This document shows positions 43,203 through 50,925 of a stretch of DNA of 64,000 bases, one piece after another (the stretch's first letter is position 1; each line of letters starts with the position of its first letter). The DNA comes from a virus. The stretch is taken from the IMG/VR virus record IMGVR_UViG_3300005825_000057, positions 1 to 64,000 of that record; one strand, 5' to 3'. The notes below the pieces were generated by a model. It did no database searches, was not told the origin of the DNA, and saw only the letters and a program-made list of their open reading frames with translations. Both the position numbers and the translations under genes were made by a program.

Positions 43203-43982
43203 ATGCTAAAGCTCCCACAAACAAAAATATGGGTCAGAAGAACAGAAGATTGGTCAATTATGACCAATGATAAACTTATCAATCAAATTGAAAGCAAATC
43301 TCTGAATCGTCCATATGCTAATCCAAATAAATATATTCAAAATGTTGTATTGTGGAATAATACAATGAATATTAGTTATTTTGCATATAGACAAGAAATT
43401 AAAGACATAGCATTTAAGAGTTTTTCAGCCACTAAATTAAAAACAATAGTTGGAAATTTTACCTTCATTGATGCAATTAAAAATTCTATAACCCTTCCTA
43501 CTGACGACGATGATTGGTATCATCCAAATATAGCAGATTACACAGAAGAATGTTTTCAAAATCCAAAAATCAAAATGGTATTCTGGCAGGCATGGATTTA
43601 TCATTTGAGTAAAAATTCAACTTATGATAAGAAGAATTTTTTTACATTCACAGAAAGACATGGTAAGTGGATGGCAAGTAATGGATATGCTATAAGAACA
43701 AATGAATTTAGCAAATTACATTGCCACATAAGAAATAGATTAGACGATTATGCTCCCAATGAGGTTATTTATATTGATAAGCCGCTTAGTATTTGGGTGC
43801 AAAATCCAGCATCTATTTGGGAATTGCAAAGTTTCGATCTTGATATTAAATTGACTGAATGGGAGCCTATACCAAAAGAATTGATGTGGGCCGAAGAATA
43901 TATTGAAAAATCTTACCAAAGCACACAACAAATAAAAAAGGCACCTTTCGGTGCCCTTAATCAGCTTATGCAGCCAATTTGA
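43203..43982 (+). CDS. Putative glycosyltransferase with DDDDW motif
   Basis: 259 aa. IPNxIxLPTDDDDWYHPN: a hydrophobic strand followed by DDDDW (about residues 100-104), the DxD type UDP-sugar site seen in many phage GT-A transferases. N-terminal part contains an IKNS-type strand before it. The C-terminal 16 codons overlap the convergent small gene and its terminator hairpin. Substrate not predictable. Confidence 0.6.
   Translation: MLKLPQTKIWVRRTEDWSIMTNDKLINQIESKSLNRPYANPNKYIQNVVLWNNTMNISYFAYRQEIKDIAFKSFSATKLKTIVGNFTFIDAIKNSITLPTDDDDWYHPNIADYTEECFQNPKIKMVFWQAWIYHLSKNSTYDKKNFFTFTERHGKWMASNGYAIRTNEFSKLHCHIRNRLDDYAPNEVIYIDKPLSIWVQNPASIWELQSFDLDIKLTEWEPIPKELMWAEEYIEKSYQSTQQIKKAPFGALNQLMQPI
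43935..43962 (-). terminator. Intrinsic terminator inside the end of a convergent CDS
   Basis: GGCACC/GGTGCC with a TTTC loop and a run of six T on the minus strand forms a terminator for the 80-aa gene. The same bases encode the KKAPFGALN segment of the transferase on the other strand. Confidence 0.75.
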
Positions 43983-44208
43983 TTCCAAAGAGTTGACCAC
44001 TCTCAATTAGCTTCTTGAGATAGGCCGCTTCCGAACCCATGCGGGTAAATTGATCGCCGTGTTTGCCGGTTACAAATGGTGTTCCACCATGTTTGCCGAC
44101 TGGCAAATAAATTGTTTTTTGTTCGTTGGTGACTTCCAGCTTTTCCGAAGCTGTTTGGAACGCATTACCTGCGTGCAATAGGTCGATTTCAAAAGTTACT
44201 GTGTACAT
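43966..44208 (-). CDS. Hypothetical protein, 80 aa
   Basis: Beta-rich with VGKHGGTPF and TGKHGDQF repeats (GKHG-x repeated near residues 38-52), which may be a small ligand-binding or DNA-binding unit. GGAGG precedes the ATG. Ends 16 bases inside the convergent transferase. Confidence 0.6.
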   Translation of the reverse strand: MYTVTFEIDLLHAGNAFQTASEKLEVTNEQKTIYLPVGKHGGTPFVTGKHGDQFTRMGSEAAYLKKLIESGQLFGIKLAA

Positions 44209-44242
44209 ATTCCCTCCTTAATGGCTTACATTATATATGCAT

Positions 44243-44722
44243 TTAAGATTCAAGTTGTTTTAGGCAAACCAAGACTTCGGTTAAATATTCCTTAACTGCC
44301 TTGTAAGTGCCCGGAGCCGTCTGTTCTGAATTCCCTGCTATATTAAGTGTTTCTATATTGTTTTCTATTACCCATTTTGCCACTTCTTTTGGTGTAATGG
44401 GTGTAGCTAAATTTACATCAATATGTGGTTTGTCATACTTGACAATTGCTTTTAAAGTGCATTTTTCACCAGCCGACCCAAAATTAAATGCTAAACGAAT
44501 TGTGCCGTCAGCATCTTGCACATTTTTGTGGGTTCGGGGGACATAGCTTTCAGACGCATGTTCTTCGATTCCAAAAAGTTTGGCATAATCTGGTTTTGGT
44601 CCTTCAAGGGTTTTGAATCCTTTTGGCATACTTCCACCTGTAGCCAAACCAGATTTCTTTGCTACGACCAACCCAGCTATATCGGCACCAGTTTGACCGC
44701 CAGAAATCATTTTTTTGAGCAT
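44243..44722 (-). CDS. MoCo-carrier-like / YpsA-like Rossmann protein
   Basis: The N-terminus KMISGGQTGADIAGLVVAKKSG (first 25 residues) is the signature of the putative molybdenum-cofactor carrier family (PF12694), related to the LOG/DprA-type Rossmann fold. A second glycine-rich loop IAGNSEQTAPGTY lies near 130-142. In phages this fold is often a nucleotide-binding protein rather than a MoCo carrier, so function is open. GGAAG precedes the ATG at 44722. Confidence 0.7.
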   Translation of the reverse strand: MLKKMISGGQTGADIAGLVVAKKSGLATGGSMPKGFKTLEGPKPDYAKLFGIEEHASESYVPRTHKNVQDADGTIRLAFNFGSAGEKCTLKAIVKYDKPHIDVNLATPITPKEVAKWVIENNIETLNIAGNSEQTAPGTYKAVKEYLTEVLVCLKQLES

Positions 44723-44723
44723 G

Positions 44724-45278
44724 TTATCTTCCAAAAAGCCATGACAAGAATCCTTGGCTCTTACCCCAACGACCCATCACCCAATTGATAAAATCTTCTG
44801 GGTCTTTATATCCTGACCCATCACGCAATGTGTTTTCGTCTTTGTCAATCAAAACATAAGCTGGAATGCCACGAACAGAATACTTGCGAGCAATGTCTTT
44901 TCTGTTGTCTGTATCCACATAAATTTCAATGATACCTGCTTCGGCAACAGTTTTGATTACTTTATCGTTGCTCAAGGTCTGGCTTTTTAGTTTTGTACAC
45001 CAGCCACACCACTTGGCACCAAACACAACAAGAACCTTTTTATCAGTTCTTTTGGCTTCTGCCAAGGCTTGTTCATAACTTGTGATTTGAATGGGTATAT
45101 TCTCAATCGGCGGCTGTACAATTGGAGGTTGAACAGGATTGGGATTGTTGTTTTGTACATTTTCCCAAATGTTATTCTGTGGCCCAGAATGATTGAAACT
45201 TTCTTTGCTAAAGTAAATTGCGGCGACCAGTAACAATAAACCGGCAATGACAAAATTTAGGATATTCTTCTTAAACAT
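44724..45278 (-). CDS. Membrane-anchored thioredoxin-fold protein
   Basis: 184 aa with an N-terminal signal-anchor (residues 5-23, very hydrophobic), a Pro/Asn/Gln-rich linker and a thioredoxin domain with VVFGAKWCGWCTKL (about residues 85-98), C-x-x-C active site, and GIPAYVLID (about 138-146) with the cis-Pro. Likely a periplasmic disulfide reductase, similar to the DsbD C-terminal or SoxW type. Directly downstream of PyrB (8-base overlap) and upstream of the MoCo-like gene. Confidence 0.8.
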   Translation of the reverse strand: MFKKNILNFVIAGLLLLVAAIYFSKESFNHSGPQNNIWENVQNNNPNPVQPPIVQPPIENIPIQITSYEQALAEAKRTDKKVLVVFGAKWCGWCTKLKSQTLSNDKVIKTVAEAGIIEIYVDTDNRKDIARKYSVRGIPAYVLIDKDENTLRDGSGYKDPEDFINWVMGRWGKSQGFLSWLFGR

Positions 45279-46161
45279 GGTTTAGTAACTCCATTAGTAT
45301 CGCTATTCGTATATATAGACCGTTTCTAATTTGTTTGTCCTTAAAGACAGCACGGCTATCCTCATCCACATCCGTATCTATTTCACTTCGCCTCGGAAGA
45401 GGATGCAAAATTCTTGCGTTATTACTCAATTTTTTAACCAAGTTTTTTGTTAAAATGGGGTATTTGATTTCTCCGACATCCCCAAATCTTTCATCTTGAA
45501 TTCTGGTCATGTAAATAACGTCTACATCTAATCTATCTTCAATATTTTCTATATAATTTCCAAATTCTTCTTGATATTTGAAGTCATAATTTTCACATTT
45601 GGCAGGGCAGAAAACAATTTCGTTGTTTTCGTAAAGTTCAAGAAGTTGAACAAGGGAACGAATAGTGCGGCTATTTTTTAGGTCGCCACAAAAAAGAACT
45701 TTGAGATTATCTGTTCTGCCAAATTCTTTGTGAATAGTTAACATATCCAACATCGCTTGGGTTGGATGTTCATCGCTGCCATTCCCAGCATTTATGATTG
45801 GAACGGTAGCGGCATTTACTTCGTGAATCCAATTTTGATCTGGATGTCTAAAGACTATCACATCTGAATATTGAGATAGAGTATAAAAAGTGTCACGGAT
45901 AGTTTCGCCTTTTCTTAAAGAAGAAGAGGCTGATGCGTCAGCAGCAGTGATGACTTTGCCGCCGAGCCATAACATGGCTGATTCAAAAGAAAGCCTCGTT
46001 CTTGTAGATGCTTCTCCAAAGAACGAGGCCATAGTTTTATTTGAAAAGAATTTAGGGTATCTCCAAGGATGGTAAAATATCTTTTCTACTTCCTTGGCCG
46101 TCTCGATCAGATTATCAATCTTCTCACGGTCCAGTTGCTTCACCGACAAGAAGTTTTTCAT
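45271..46161 (-). CDS. pyrB: Aspartate carbamoyltransferase catalytic chain
   Basis: 296 aa (E. coli PyrB 311). FGEASTRTRLSFESA (about residues 44-58) binds carbamoyl phosphate; DEHPTQAMLDM (about 129-139) and HPLPRRSEID (about 252-261) are the aspartate and transition-state sites. All catalytic residues of the family are visible. Makes carbamoyl aspartate, the committed step of pyrimidine synthesis, feeding the phage's own thymidylate and dCMP enzymes. GGAG lies five bases before the ATG at 46161. No regulatory chain (PyrI) is seen, which would leave the enzyme unregulated by CTP. Confidence 0.93.
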   Translation of the reverse strand: MKNFLSVKQLDREKIDNLIETAKEVEKIFYHPWRYPKFFSNKTMASFFGEASTRTRLSFESAMLWLGGKVITAADASASSSLRKGETIRDTFYTLSQYSDVIVFRHPDQNWIHEVNAATVPIINAGNGSDEHPTQAMLDMLTIHKEFGRTDNLKVLFCGDLKNSRTIRSLVQLLELYENNEIVFCPAKCENYDFKYQEEFGNYIENIEDRLDVDVIYMTRIQDERFGDVGEIKYPILTKNLVKKLSNNARILHPLPRRSEIDTDVDEDSRAVFKDKQIRNGLYIRIAILMELLNHV

Positions 46162-46211
46162 TTCATGGGTTCTCCAAGATGAGTCCAAAACTGTTTATTT
46201 ATAACATTTTT

Positions 46212-47030
46212 TTAGTACGTCATCAAGATAATTTTTATGCACTCAACAATTTTTTTGATGTCTTGAGTTGGTGCGAACCATTCTTCAAAATCAGATGGTT
46301 GAATTGTCCATGTGTGTTGTCTCATTTTGGAGTCGATGTTATAACCCCAACATTTCATAAGTCCCTTATTTTTATCCCAAAATAAATCAATGTTAAATTG
46401 TTCAGCACGACTTGCGGTAGGAGCTTCAACTCCATGTCCTCGAAATTCATAAATGATTTTAAAATATCCTTCATCCATTTTCTTCATGCCAATAGGAAAC
46501 ATGCAATAGGCCGGATAATGTCTTTTGACTTCGTTGAAAAGTTTATAAGCCAAAGTGTCAAACTCTGGATATTCCATTTTGGGTGAATCATATTCATTTT
46601 TGTTTATTTCTATCAAACAATCATAAATTTCATGAGCCAAAGGGATTTCGTTTTTATTGTGTTCATTTTCACTAAAATCAACAACATCTTTGCAAATCCA
46701 TGTGGCTTCGCCTTGCAAATCTCTCGTCTTTCTACGAATGATCGTTTTATACGAACCAAGTGGACTGATATAAACTTGCAAAGCCCCAACATCATACCCC
46801 CATTCAAGTATGTTTGACATTTTGGCACGAGGCGAGAAATAACCCAATGCTGGCAATCTAATCAATTCATTCATAATCATTTCGGAATCCACTGGATCAA
46901 TTGGGTTTGCTCCTTCTGCTGGTACAGTACCACCCAAGCTGTCCGACTTCATATCGGCCAGTTTTTTCTCAAATCCAAAATCAGCCCACTCCTTGAGAGT
47001 TTGCCATCGTTTAAAACTTAATTTATTCAT
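46212..47030 (-). CDS. Hypothetical protein, 272 aa
   Basis: Begins MNKLSFKRWQTLKEWADF, a variant of the recurrent F-x-x-W peptide. Charged with several Trp/Tyr residues and no recognised family. It is divergent from the small membrane protein gene at 47074. A packaged or virion role is suggested only by the N-terminus. Confidence 0.6.
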   Translation of the reverse strand: MNKLSFKRWQTLKEWADFGFEKKLADMKSDSLGGTVPAEGANPIDPVDSEMIMNELIRLPALGYFSPRAKMSNILEWGYDVGALQVYISPLGSYKTIIRRKTRDLQGEATWICKDVVDFSENEHNKNEIPLAHEIYDCLIEINKNEYDSPKMEYPEFDTLAYKLFNEVKRHYPAYCMFPIGMKKMDEGYFKIIYEFRGHGVEAPTASRAEQFNIDLFWDKNKGLMKCWGYNIDSKMRQHTWTIQPSDFEEWFAPTQDIKKIVECIKIILMTY

Positions 47031-47073
47031 GTTAACCTATATATCAGCAGAACCTACTTGTTTATGAGGACAT

Positions 47074-47205
47074 ATGAAAAACGAAGGAATTATAGCAATG
47101 ATTATTGGCATAATTATTGGGTTTGCAGCCGGTTATTACGTTGGTCATGAGCGAGCAATTCAAGATAATAATACTTTTAGATTTGAACTAAGGTCTGACA
47201 GATAA
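47074..47205 (+). CDS. Small membrane protein, 43 aa
   Basis: ATG at 47074, with GAGG upstream; a single hydrophobic segment (about residues 6-24, very Ile-rich with a GFAAGYYVG end) is followed by a short charged tail. Its TAA overlaps the next ATG (TAATG). Translated tail ends FELRSDR. Typical of phage or bacterial one-pass membrane peptides; function unknown. Confidence 0.6.
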   Translation: MKNEGIIAMIIGIIIGFAAGYYVGHERAIQDNNTFRFELRSDR

Positions 47206-47486
47206 TGCAATTCCGCACATGGTTATTTGAGAACGAACAAAAAAACTTTGACTTTTACAAAGATGTCATGTTAAATTATCTAGGCTTGGACCCGACTAAA
47301 GGTCTATCTCAAAGCCTTGATACTTTTAATAAAGACAATTTGAAACAAAAGTTACAAGGTTTGGGGGAGTTTTCTGCATTGCCTGACCATGTGCAGGCCG
47401 ATATTCTGTCGAGGCTTGATAGCTCTCAGAGTGGTACAATGGGCGACATTATTAGATTGATGGCATCCAGAAGAGGAAATGTATGA
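47205..47486 (+). CDS. Short protein with FRTWLFE N-terminus, 93 aa
   Basis: Begins MQFRTWLFENEQ, an F-x-x-W-L peptide like others here, then a helical region with SQSLDTFNKDNLKQKLQGLG. Coupled at both ends (TAATG upstream, ATGA downstream). No family recognised. Confidence 0.6.
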   Translation: MQFRTWLFENEQKNFDFYKDVMLNYLGLDPTKGLSQSLDTFNKDNLKQKLQGLGEFSALPDHVQADILSRLDSSQSGTMGDIIRLMASRRGNV

Positions 47487-48286
47487 AGTTCTTGATGTGC
47501 GATCCTAAGTTTTATGACATCCAATATGAAATCAATCCTTGGATGAAAATAGAAAATAAGCCATCAAATCATTTAGCCGTCGAACAATGGACAAAATTAG
47601 TAGAATTACTTAGAAAATTAGGTGCGACTGTAGAAATTATGGTCGGCAAAGCCAGCGTCCCAGATATTGTTTTTACTGCTAATGCGGCATTGATGGTTGG
47701 CGAAACAGCATATTTATCTAATTTTTCACATCCAGAAAGACGTGCTGAAACTCAACTTTATAAAGTTTGGTTTGAACAAAATTACTACCAAATAGTCGAA
47801 GTAAAAGATTTTTTTGAAGGGGCGGGAGACGCCCTTTTTGATTATAATAGACGATTATTTTGTGGTCACGGATTCAGATCGTCAGATGGAGCATTACTTA
47901 GAGATAACAACTTTCTTTCCCAAATTGGCGGTGTTCCTGTTCATTATTTGAAACTTGTTAATTCTTACTTCTATCATCTCGATACTTGTTTTTGCCCTCT
48001 GAAAGATGGATTTGCTTTGGCTTTTCCTCCTGCTTTTGATACAGAATCATATGAAATAATTCAATACCACATGGATGTCATTGAAGTTTGCGAAGAAGAC
48101 GCCAAGAAATTCGCTTGCAATGCTGTCTGTATGGGAAATCAAGTGGTCATTCCGAGTGGTTGTGATTCAACTTATAGACAGCTTGAAAGTGCAGGCTTTG
48201 AAGTGTATCATACGGATGTATCAGAATTTATCAAAGCAGGCGGTGCCTGTAAATGTCTTACTTTACGATTGGATGATTTTGCATGA
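47483..48286 (+). CDS. Amidinotransferase / dimethylargininase-like enzyme
   Basis: 267 aa of the guanidine-modifying superfamily. DIVFTANAALM (about residues 59-69), FEGAGDALF (about 111-119), a YHLDTCFCPL block with the catalytic His (about 165-174), and C-terminal GGACKCLTL (about 252-260) with the catalytic Cys all fit. It hydrolyses or transfers guanidino groups (arginine, dimethylarginine, or related). In a phage the substrate is unclear. It overlaps the histidine phosphatase gene by four bases (ATGA). Confidence 0.85.
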   Translation: MKFLMCDPKFYDIQYEINPWMKIENKPSNHLAVEQWTKLVELLRKLGATVEIMVGKASVPDIVFTANAALMVGETAYLSNFSHPERRAETQLYKVWFEQNYYQIVEVKDFFEGAGDALFDYNRRLFCGHGFRSSDGALLRDNNFLSQIGGVPVHYLKLVNSYFYHLDTCFCPLKDGFALAFPPAFDTESYEIIQYHMDVIEVCEEDAKKFACNAVCMGNQVVIPSGCDSTYRQLESAGFEVYHTDVSEFIKAGGACKCLTLRLDDFA

Positions 48287-48858
48287 CAGAGCGTATTCTT
48301 GTTCGACATGGACAAAGTGAACACAATATTGGACTCACCAGAAATTTGGATAGTAATCTTACGCCATTCGGTATCGAGCAAGCTACAAAAACTGGACTTT
48401 ATCTGCGAGACAACTTTTCAGATATAAAGGAATTTGTCGGTATAACTTCTCCATATCATCGTTGCTTGCAAACTTCAAATATTATCCACTCTTTGACTGG
48501 CATTTCTTTTCAAGTTAAGCCCGGCCCTAGAGAAATAATGATGAGTTACGACGAATGTAAAGTTGTTAATCGAAAAGATAAATTCAATCATTTTCATTGG
48601 CACCATGAAGAAGATTTTCATTTTATTCAGGAAGATGAAGGCGAATTTGTTTTCCGAATGCGTGAATATATTCACAGTGAAGATCATCCAAAATTATTGA
48701 TTGTTTCGCATGGATCGCCCATTAAAGCGATGTTTGATGCTCTGTTGGGTTCAGAAGTTTTGCCAAATTTACATGACTATCCAGATAATTGCAGCGTTAA
48801 TTATGTTAGAAATAAAGAGCCTGTTTGCTTCAATCTCAAGCCTTGGGATGCATCGTAA
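48283..48858 (+). CDS. Histidine phosphatase family protein
   Basis: 191 aa with the RHG motif LVRHGQSEHN (about residues 6-15), a second GITSPYHRCLQTS (about 51-63) and VSHGSPIKAM (about 142-151) with the second catalytic His. Phosphoglycerate mutase-like or sugar-phosphate phosphatase. Directly downstream of the amidinotransferase-like gene. Confidence 0.88.
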   Translation: MTERILVRHGQSEHNIGLTRNLDSNLTPFGIEQATKTGLYLRDNFSDIKEFVGITSPYHRCLQTSNIIHSLTGISFQVKPGPREIMMSYDECKVVNRKDKFNHFHWHHEEDFHFIQEDEGEFVFRMREYIHSEDHPKLLIVSHGSPIKAMFDALLGSEVLPNLHDYPDNCSVNYVRNKEPVCFNLKPWDAS

Positions 48859-48864
48859 TCTTGC

Positions 48865-48893
48865 TTTACAACCATTCTTTTCTGTGGTAAGAT
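48865..48893 (+). promoter_or_regulatory. Sigma70-like promoter of RNA ligase
   Basis: TTTACA (48865-48870), 17-bp spacer, TAAGAT (48888-48893). Start is expected about seven bases downstream, at or beside the RNA ligase ATG (48901), giving a leaderless or near-leaderless message. An inverted repeat TGTGGTA/TACCACA (48883-48901) overlaps the -10 and the start point and could be an operator. No Shine-Dalgarno precedes the ATG. Confidence 0.6.
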
Positions 48894-48900
48894 ATACCAC

Positions 48901-49614
48901 ATGAAACCTTTTACGTCCCAAAAACGAATTATTCCTGAATTTCCGAGGACTCGCCATCTTCCGTGGAAGCCGAATACGGTACGGGGTGATTTAGTCGTTT
49001 CCGAGGATGACGCCAAGGTAATTTTTGAAAATCCTTTTACCTACGTTCAAGAAAAGGTTGACGGGGCGAATTCTGGCATGGCCCTTGTGAATGATGAACC
49101 GATTGTCCGCAATCGGGAACACATTCTCCGCAAAGGCTTTATGAAGGATACCCCGGCCAAGAAACAATTCGCTTCAATCTGGGGCTGGTTTTACGACCAC
49201 AAAGAGAATTTTCAAAAACTCAATGATCTTCTCGGCCCGGTTTCCGTTTATGGCGAGTGGATGGTGCAAATTCATGGTATGGTTTATGAAAATTTGCCCG
49301 ATTGGTTCCTCGCCTACGACGTTTATGATTATGAAGTTGAGAAATTCCATGATCCCAAAGTTTCTATGGAAGCCTTGGTAGAATGTGGCTTTTCTGTCGT
49401 GCCTACTCTTAAATCCGGGCCTACTTCCTACGAAGAATTAGAGAAGTTTGCTAACGAACCTTCGGCTTTTGCTCCCACTCCAAGAGAAGGGGTTTATGTA
49501 AAAACCTCAGACGGACAATGGCAGACTGATCGCTTCAAGATGGTTCGCCAAGGCTTTGTTCAAGGTGGACTTTTTGATAATAAGGTACTTCGCAAAAATC
49601 GTTTGGCGAAGTGA
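48901..49614 (+). CDS. RNA ligase (T4 Rnl2-like nucleotidyltransferase)
   Basis: 237 aa. Motif I reads QEKVDGAN (about residues 50-57; K-x-DG with the lysine that forms AMP-lysine); VYGEWM (about 118-123, motif IIIa-like), REGVYVK (about 196-202, motif IV) and RFKMVR (about 212-217, motif V). Nucleotidyltransferase domain only, as in Rnl2-type enzymes. May repair tRNAs cut by host anticodon nucleases, which fits the tRNA island and the kinase gene downstream. Its codons are more G+C-rich than the neighbours', hinting at separate origin. Confidence 0.85.
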   Translation: MKPFTSQKRIIPEFPRTRHLPWKPNTVRGDLVVSEDDAKVIFENPFTYVQEKVDGANSGMALVNDEPIVRNREHILRKGFMKDTPAKKQFASIWGWFYDHKENFQKLNDLLGPVSVYGEWMVQIHGMVYENLPDWFLAYDVYDYEVEKFHDPKVSMEALVECGFSVVPTLKSGPTSYEELEKFANEPSAFAPTPREGVYVKTSDGQWQTDRFKMVRQGFVQGGLFDNKVLRKNRLAK

Positions 49615-49654
49615 TACTTGAATTCGACGTACCGTATTGTCATTGGAGGAAAAT

Positions 49655-49861
49655 ATGCTGTCGAAACTAATTGAAGCACTTCAAATTTTTCTGAAATATG
49701 GTGACGTGAGTTATCCAACTCATTGTGAGCATGACGTGCTTACAGTCTGTGTTGACCCAAGTGTAGTTTCAGAGGAAGATAAATCTGCTTTGAATTCACT
49801 TGGATTCATTGTTGATGAATCCGAGGATTGTTTTAAATCTTACCGATATGGTTCAGCTTGA
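49655..49861 (+). CDS. Hypothetical protein, 68 aa
   Basis: GGAGG at good spacing before the ATG at 49655. Acidic small protein with no motifs. It is followed, almost without gap, by the prepilin-like gene. Confidence 0.55.
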   Translation: MLSKLIEALQIFLKYGDVSYPTHCEHDVLTVCVDPSVVSEEDKSALNSLGFIVDESEDCFKSYRYGSA

Positions 49862-49872
49862 GGGAAAATTCC

Positions 49873-50211
49873 ATGCTTCGCAGCGGTCTTACTGTAATTG
49901 AATTGTTGATTATCTTAGTCATCATTCTGATTGTTGGTTCTCTTATTTTTGCAGGCGTCGGCGGCGGCGGTTTTCTGTCAGAGACTTTTGATGGCAAGGT
50001 TGTCGAAAAGTGGACTGATGTAGATTGGGAAGGTGGAAAGATTTATCGGGTTCAAGTAATGAAGCCCGATGGCGAAGTTGATACATGGGACTCATGGTGG
50101 GTTCACAATAAAGTACAAAAAGGCACTTGGTATAAATTCAAGACCCTTAGTGGTCAAATCAGTGGAGTTGAGAATACACCACAACGAGTCGAGGTTGAAA
50201 ATGGACATTAG
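49873..50211 (+). CDS. Membrane protein with prepilin-like N-terminus, 112 aa
   Basis: Starts MLRSGLTVIELLIILVIILIVGSLIFAG: after a four-residue basic leader comes G|LTVIE, the type IV prepilin pattern with Gly at -1 and Glu at +5, followed by a 20-residue hydrophobic helix. The remaining 80 residues are soluble and Trp-rich. Whether it is a processed pseudopilin or only a signal-anchor cannot be told. GAGGG precedes the ATG. It overlaps the next gene by 11 bases. Confidence 0.55.
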   Translation: MLRSGLTVIELLIILVIILIVGSLIFAGVGGGGFLSETFDGKVVEKWTDVDWEGGKIYRVQVMKPDGEVDTWDSWWVHNKVQKGTWYKFKTLSGQISGVENTPQRVEVENGH

Positions 50212-50752
50212 TTGGCTGAAAAGCCCGGAAAACAACAAAGTTTTGATTTTGATGCGGGGAGTTCCCGCAGCAGGAAAGAGCTATCGTGCCAAGGAATTGG
50301 CTGGCGATACTCCTGAAATCATCTTCTCGGCAGACCATTTCTTTGGTGCTACTTCTGAAGAGTATGTCAAGAATTGGTGTATCGAGCAACTTGGCAATGC
50401 TCATAAGCAGTGTCAAAAGAATACTCGTATGGTTATGCAGCGGCAGGGGCCGTTGGTAATCGTGGACAACACGAATACGCAAATTCGTGAAATGATGCCA
50501 TATTTCGATATGGCGGTTCAGTATGGGTATCGTTTGGATATTCATGAGCCGACTTCTCCGTGGTGGGTCGAGCAGATTGCTCCGTATCTAACCGACAAGG
50601 AAGGTAATCGTAAGCACTTGGAGAAGATGGCTGAACTTCTCTGGAAGAAGAATCAGGAAACTCACTGTGTTCCTTTGGAAAGCATTAAGAAAATGCTTTT
50701 CCGATTCCAGCCGAACGTCACGGTTGACGATCTTGCAAGGTGTTCAAAATGA
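50201..50752 (+). CDS. P-loop kinase-like protein (AAA / polynucleotide kinase type)
   Basis: 183 aa. Walker A LMRGVPAAGKSYRAKEL (about residues 17-33) and VDNTNTQ (about 88-94) with RLDIHEP (about 110-116) match the polynucleotide/zeta-toxin-like kinase family, in which the T4 Pnk 5' kinase domain falls. Possibly works with the RNA ligase to mend RNA ends; a sugar or antibiotic kinase is the alternative. GAGG precedes the ATG. Confidence 0.7.
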   Translation: MDISWLKSPENNKVLILMRGVPAAGKSYRAKELAGDTPEIIFSADHFFGATSEEYVKNWCIEQLGNAHKQCQKNTRMVMQRQGPLVIVDNTNTQIREMMPYFDMAVQYGYRLDIHEPTSPWWVEQIAPYLTDKEGNRKHLEKMAELLWKKNQETHCVPLESIKKMLFRFQPNVTVDDLARCSK

Positions 50753-50925
50753 TTCGCCAAGCATTGATTTTTGGAGCCGTGACTGGCACTCTATTTTGGG
50801 TACTTGGTTTTCCAAGCACTTCTTGGGGACACACCATGTTCGATTGGGCATGGTGTGTCGGTGCCATGTTCACTGGATGTGTGCTTGTGGATATTTTAAA
50901 AAATGGGAAAAAGGTGGGATGGTAA
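50749..50925 (+). CDS. Small membrane protein, 58 aa
   Basis: Two hydrophobic segments (about residues 5-22 and 32-50) separated by a short polar loop, with a Lys tail (KNGKKVGW). Start overlaps the upstream TGA (ATGA). Possible two-pass inner membrane protein; function unknown. Confidence 0.6.
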   Translation: MIRQALIFGAVTGTLFWVLGFPSTSWGHTMFDWAWCVGAMFTGCVLVDILKNGKKVGW

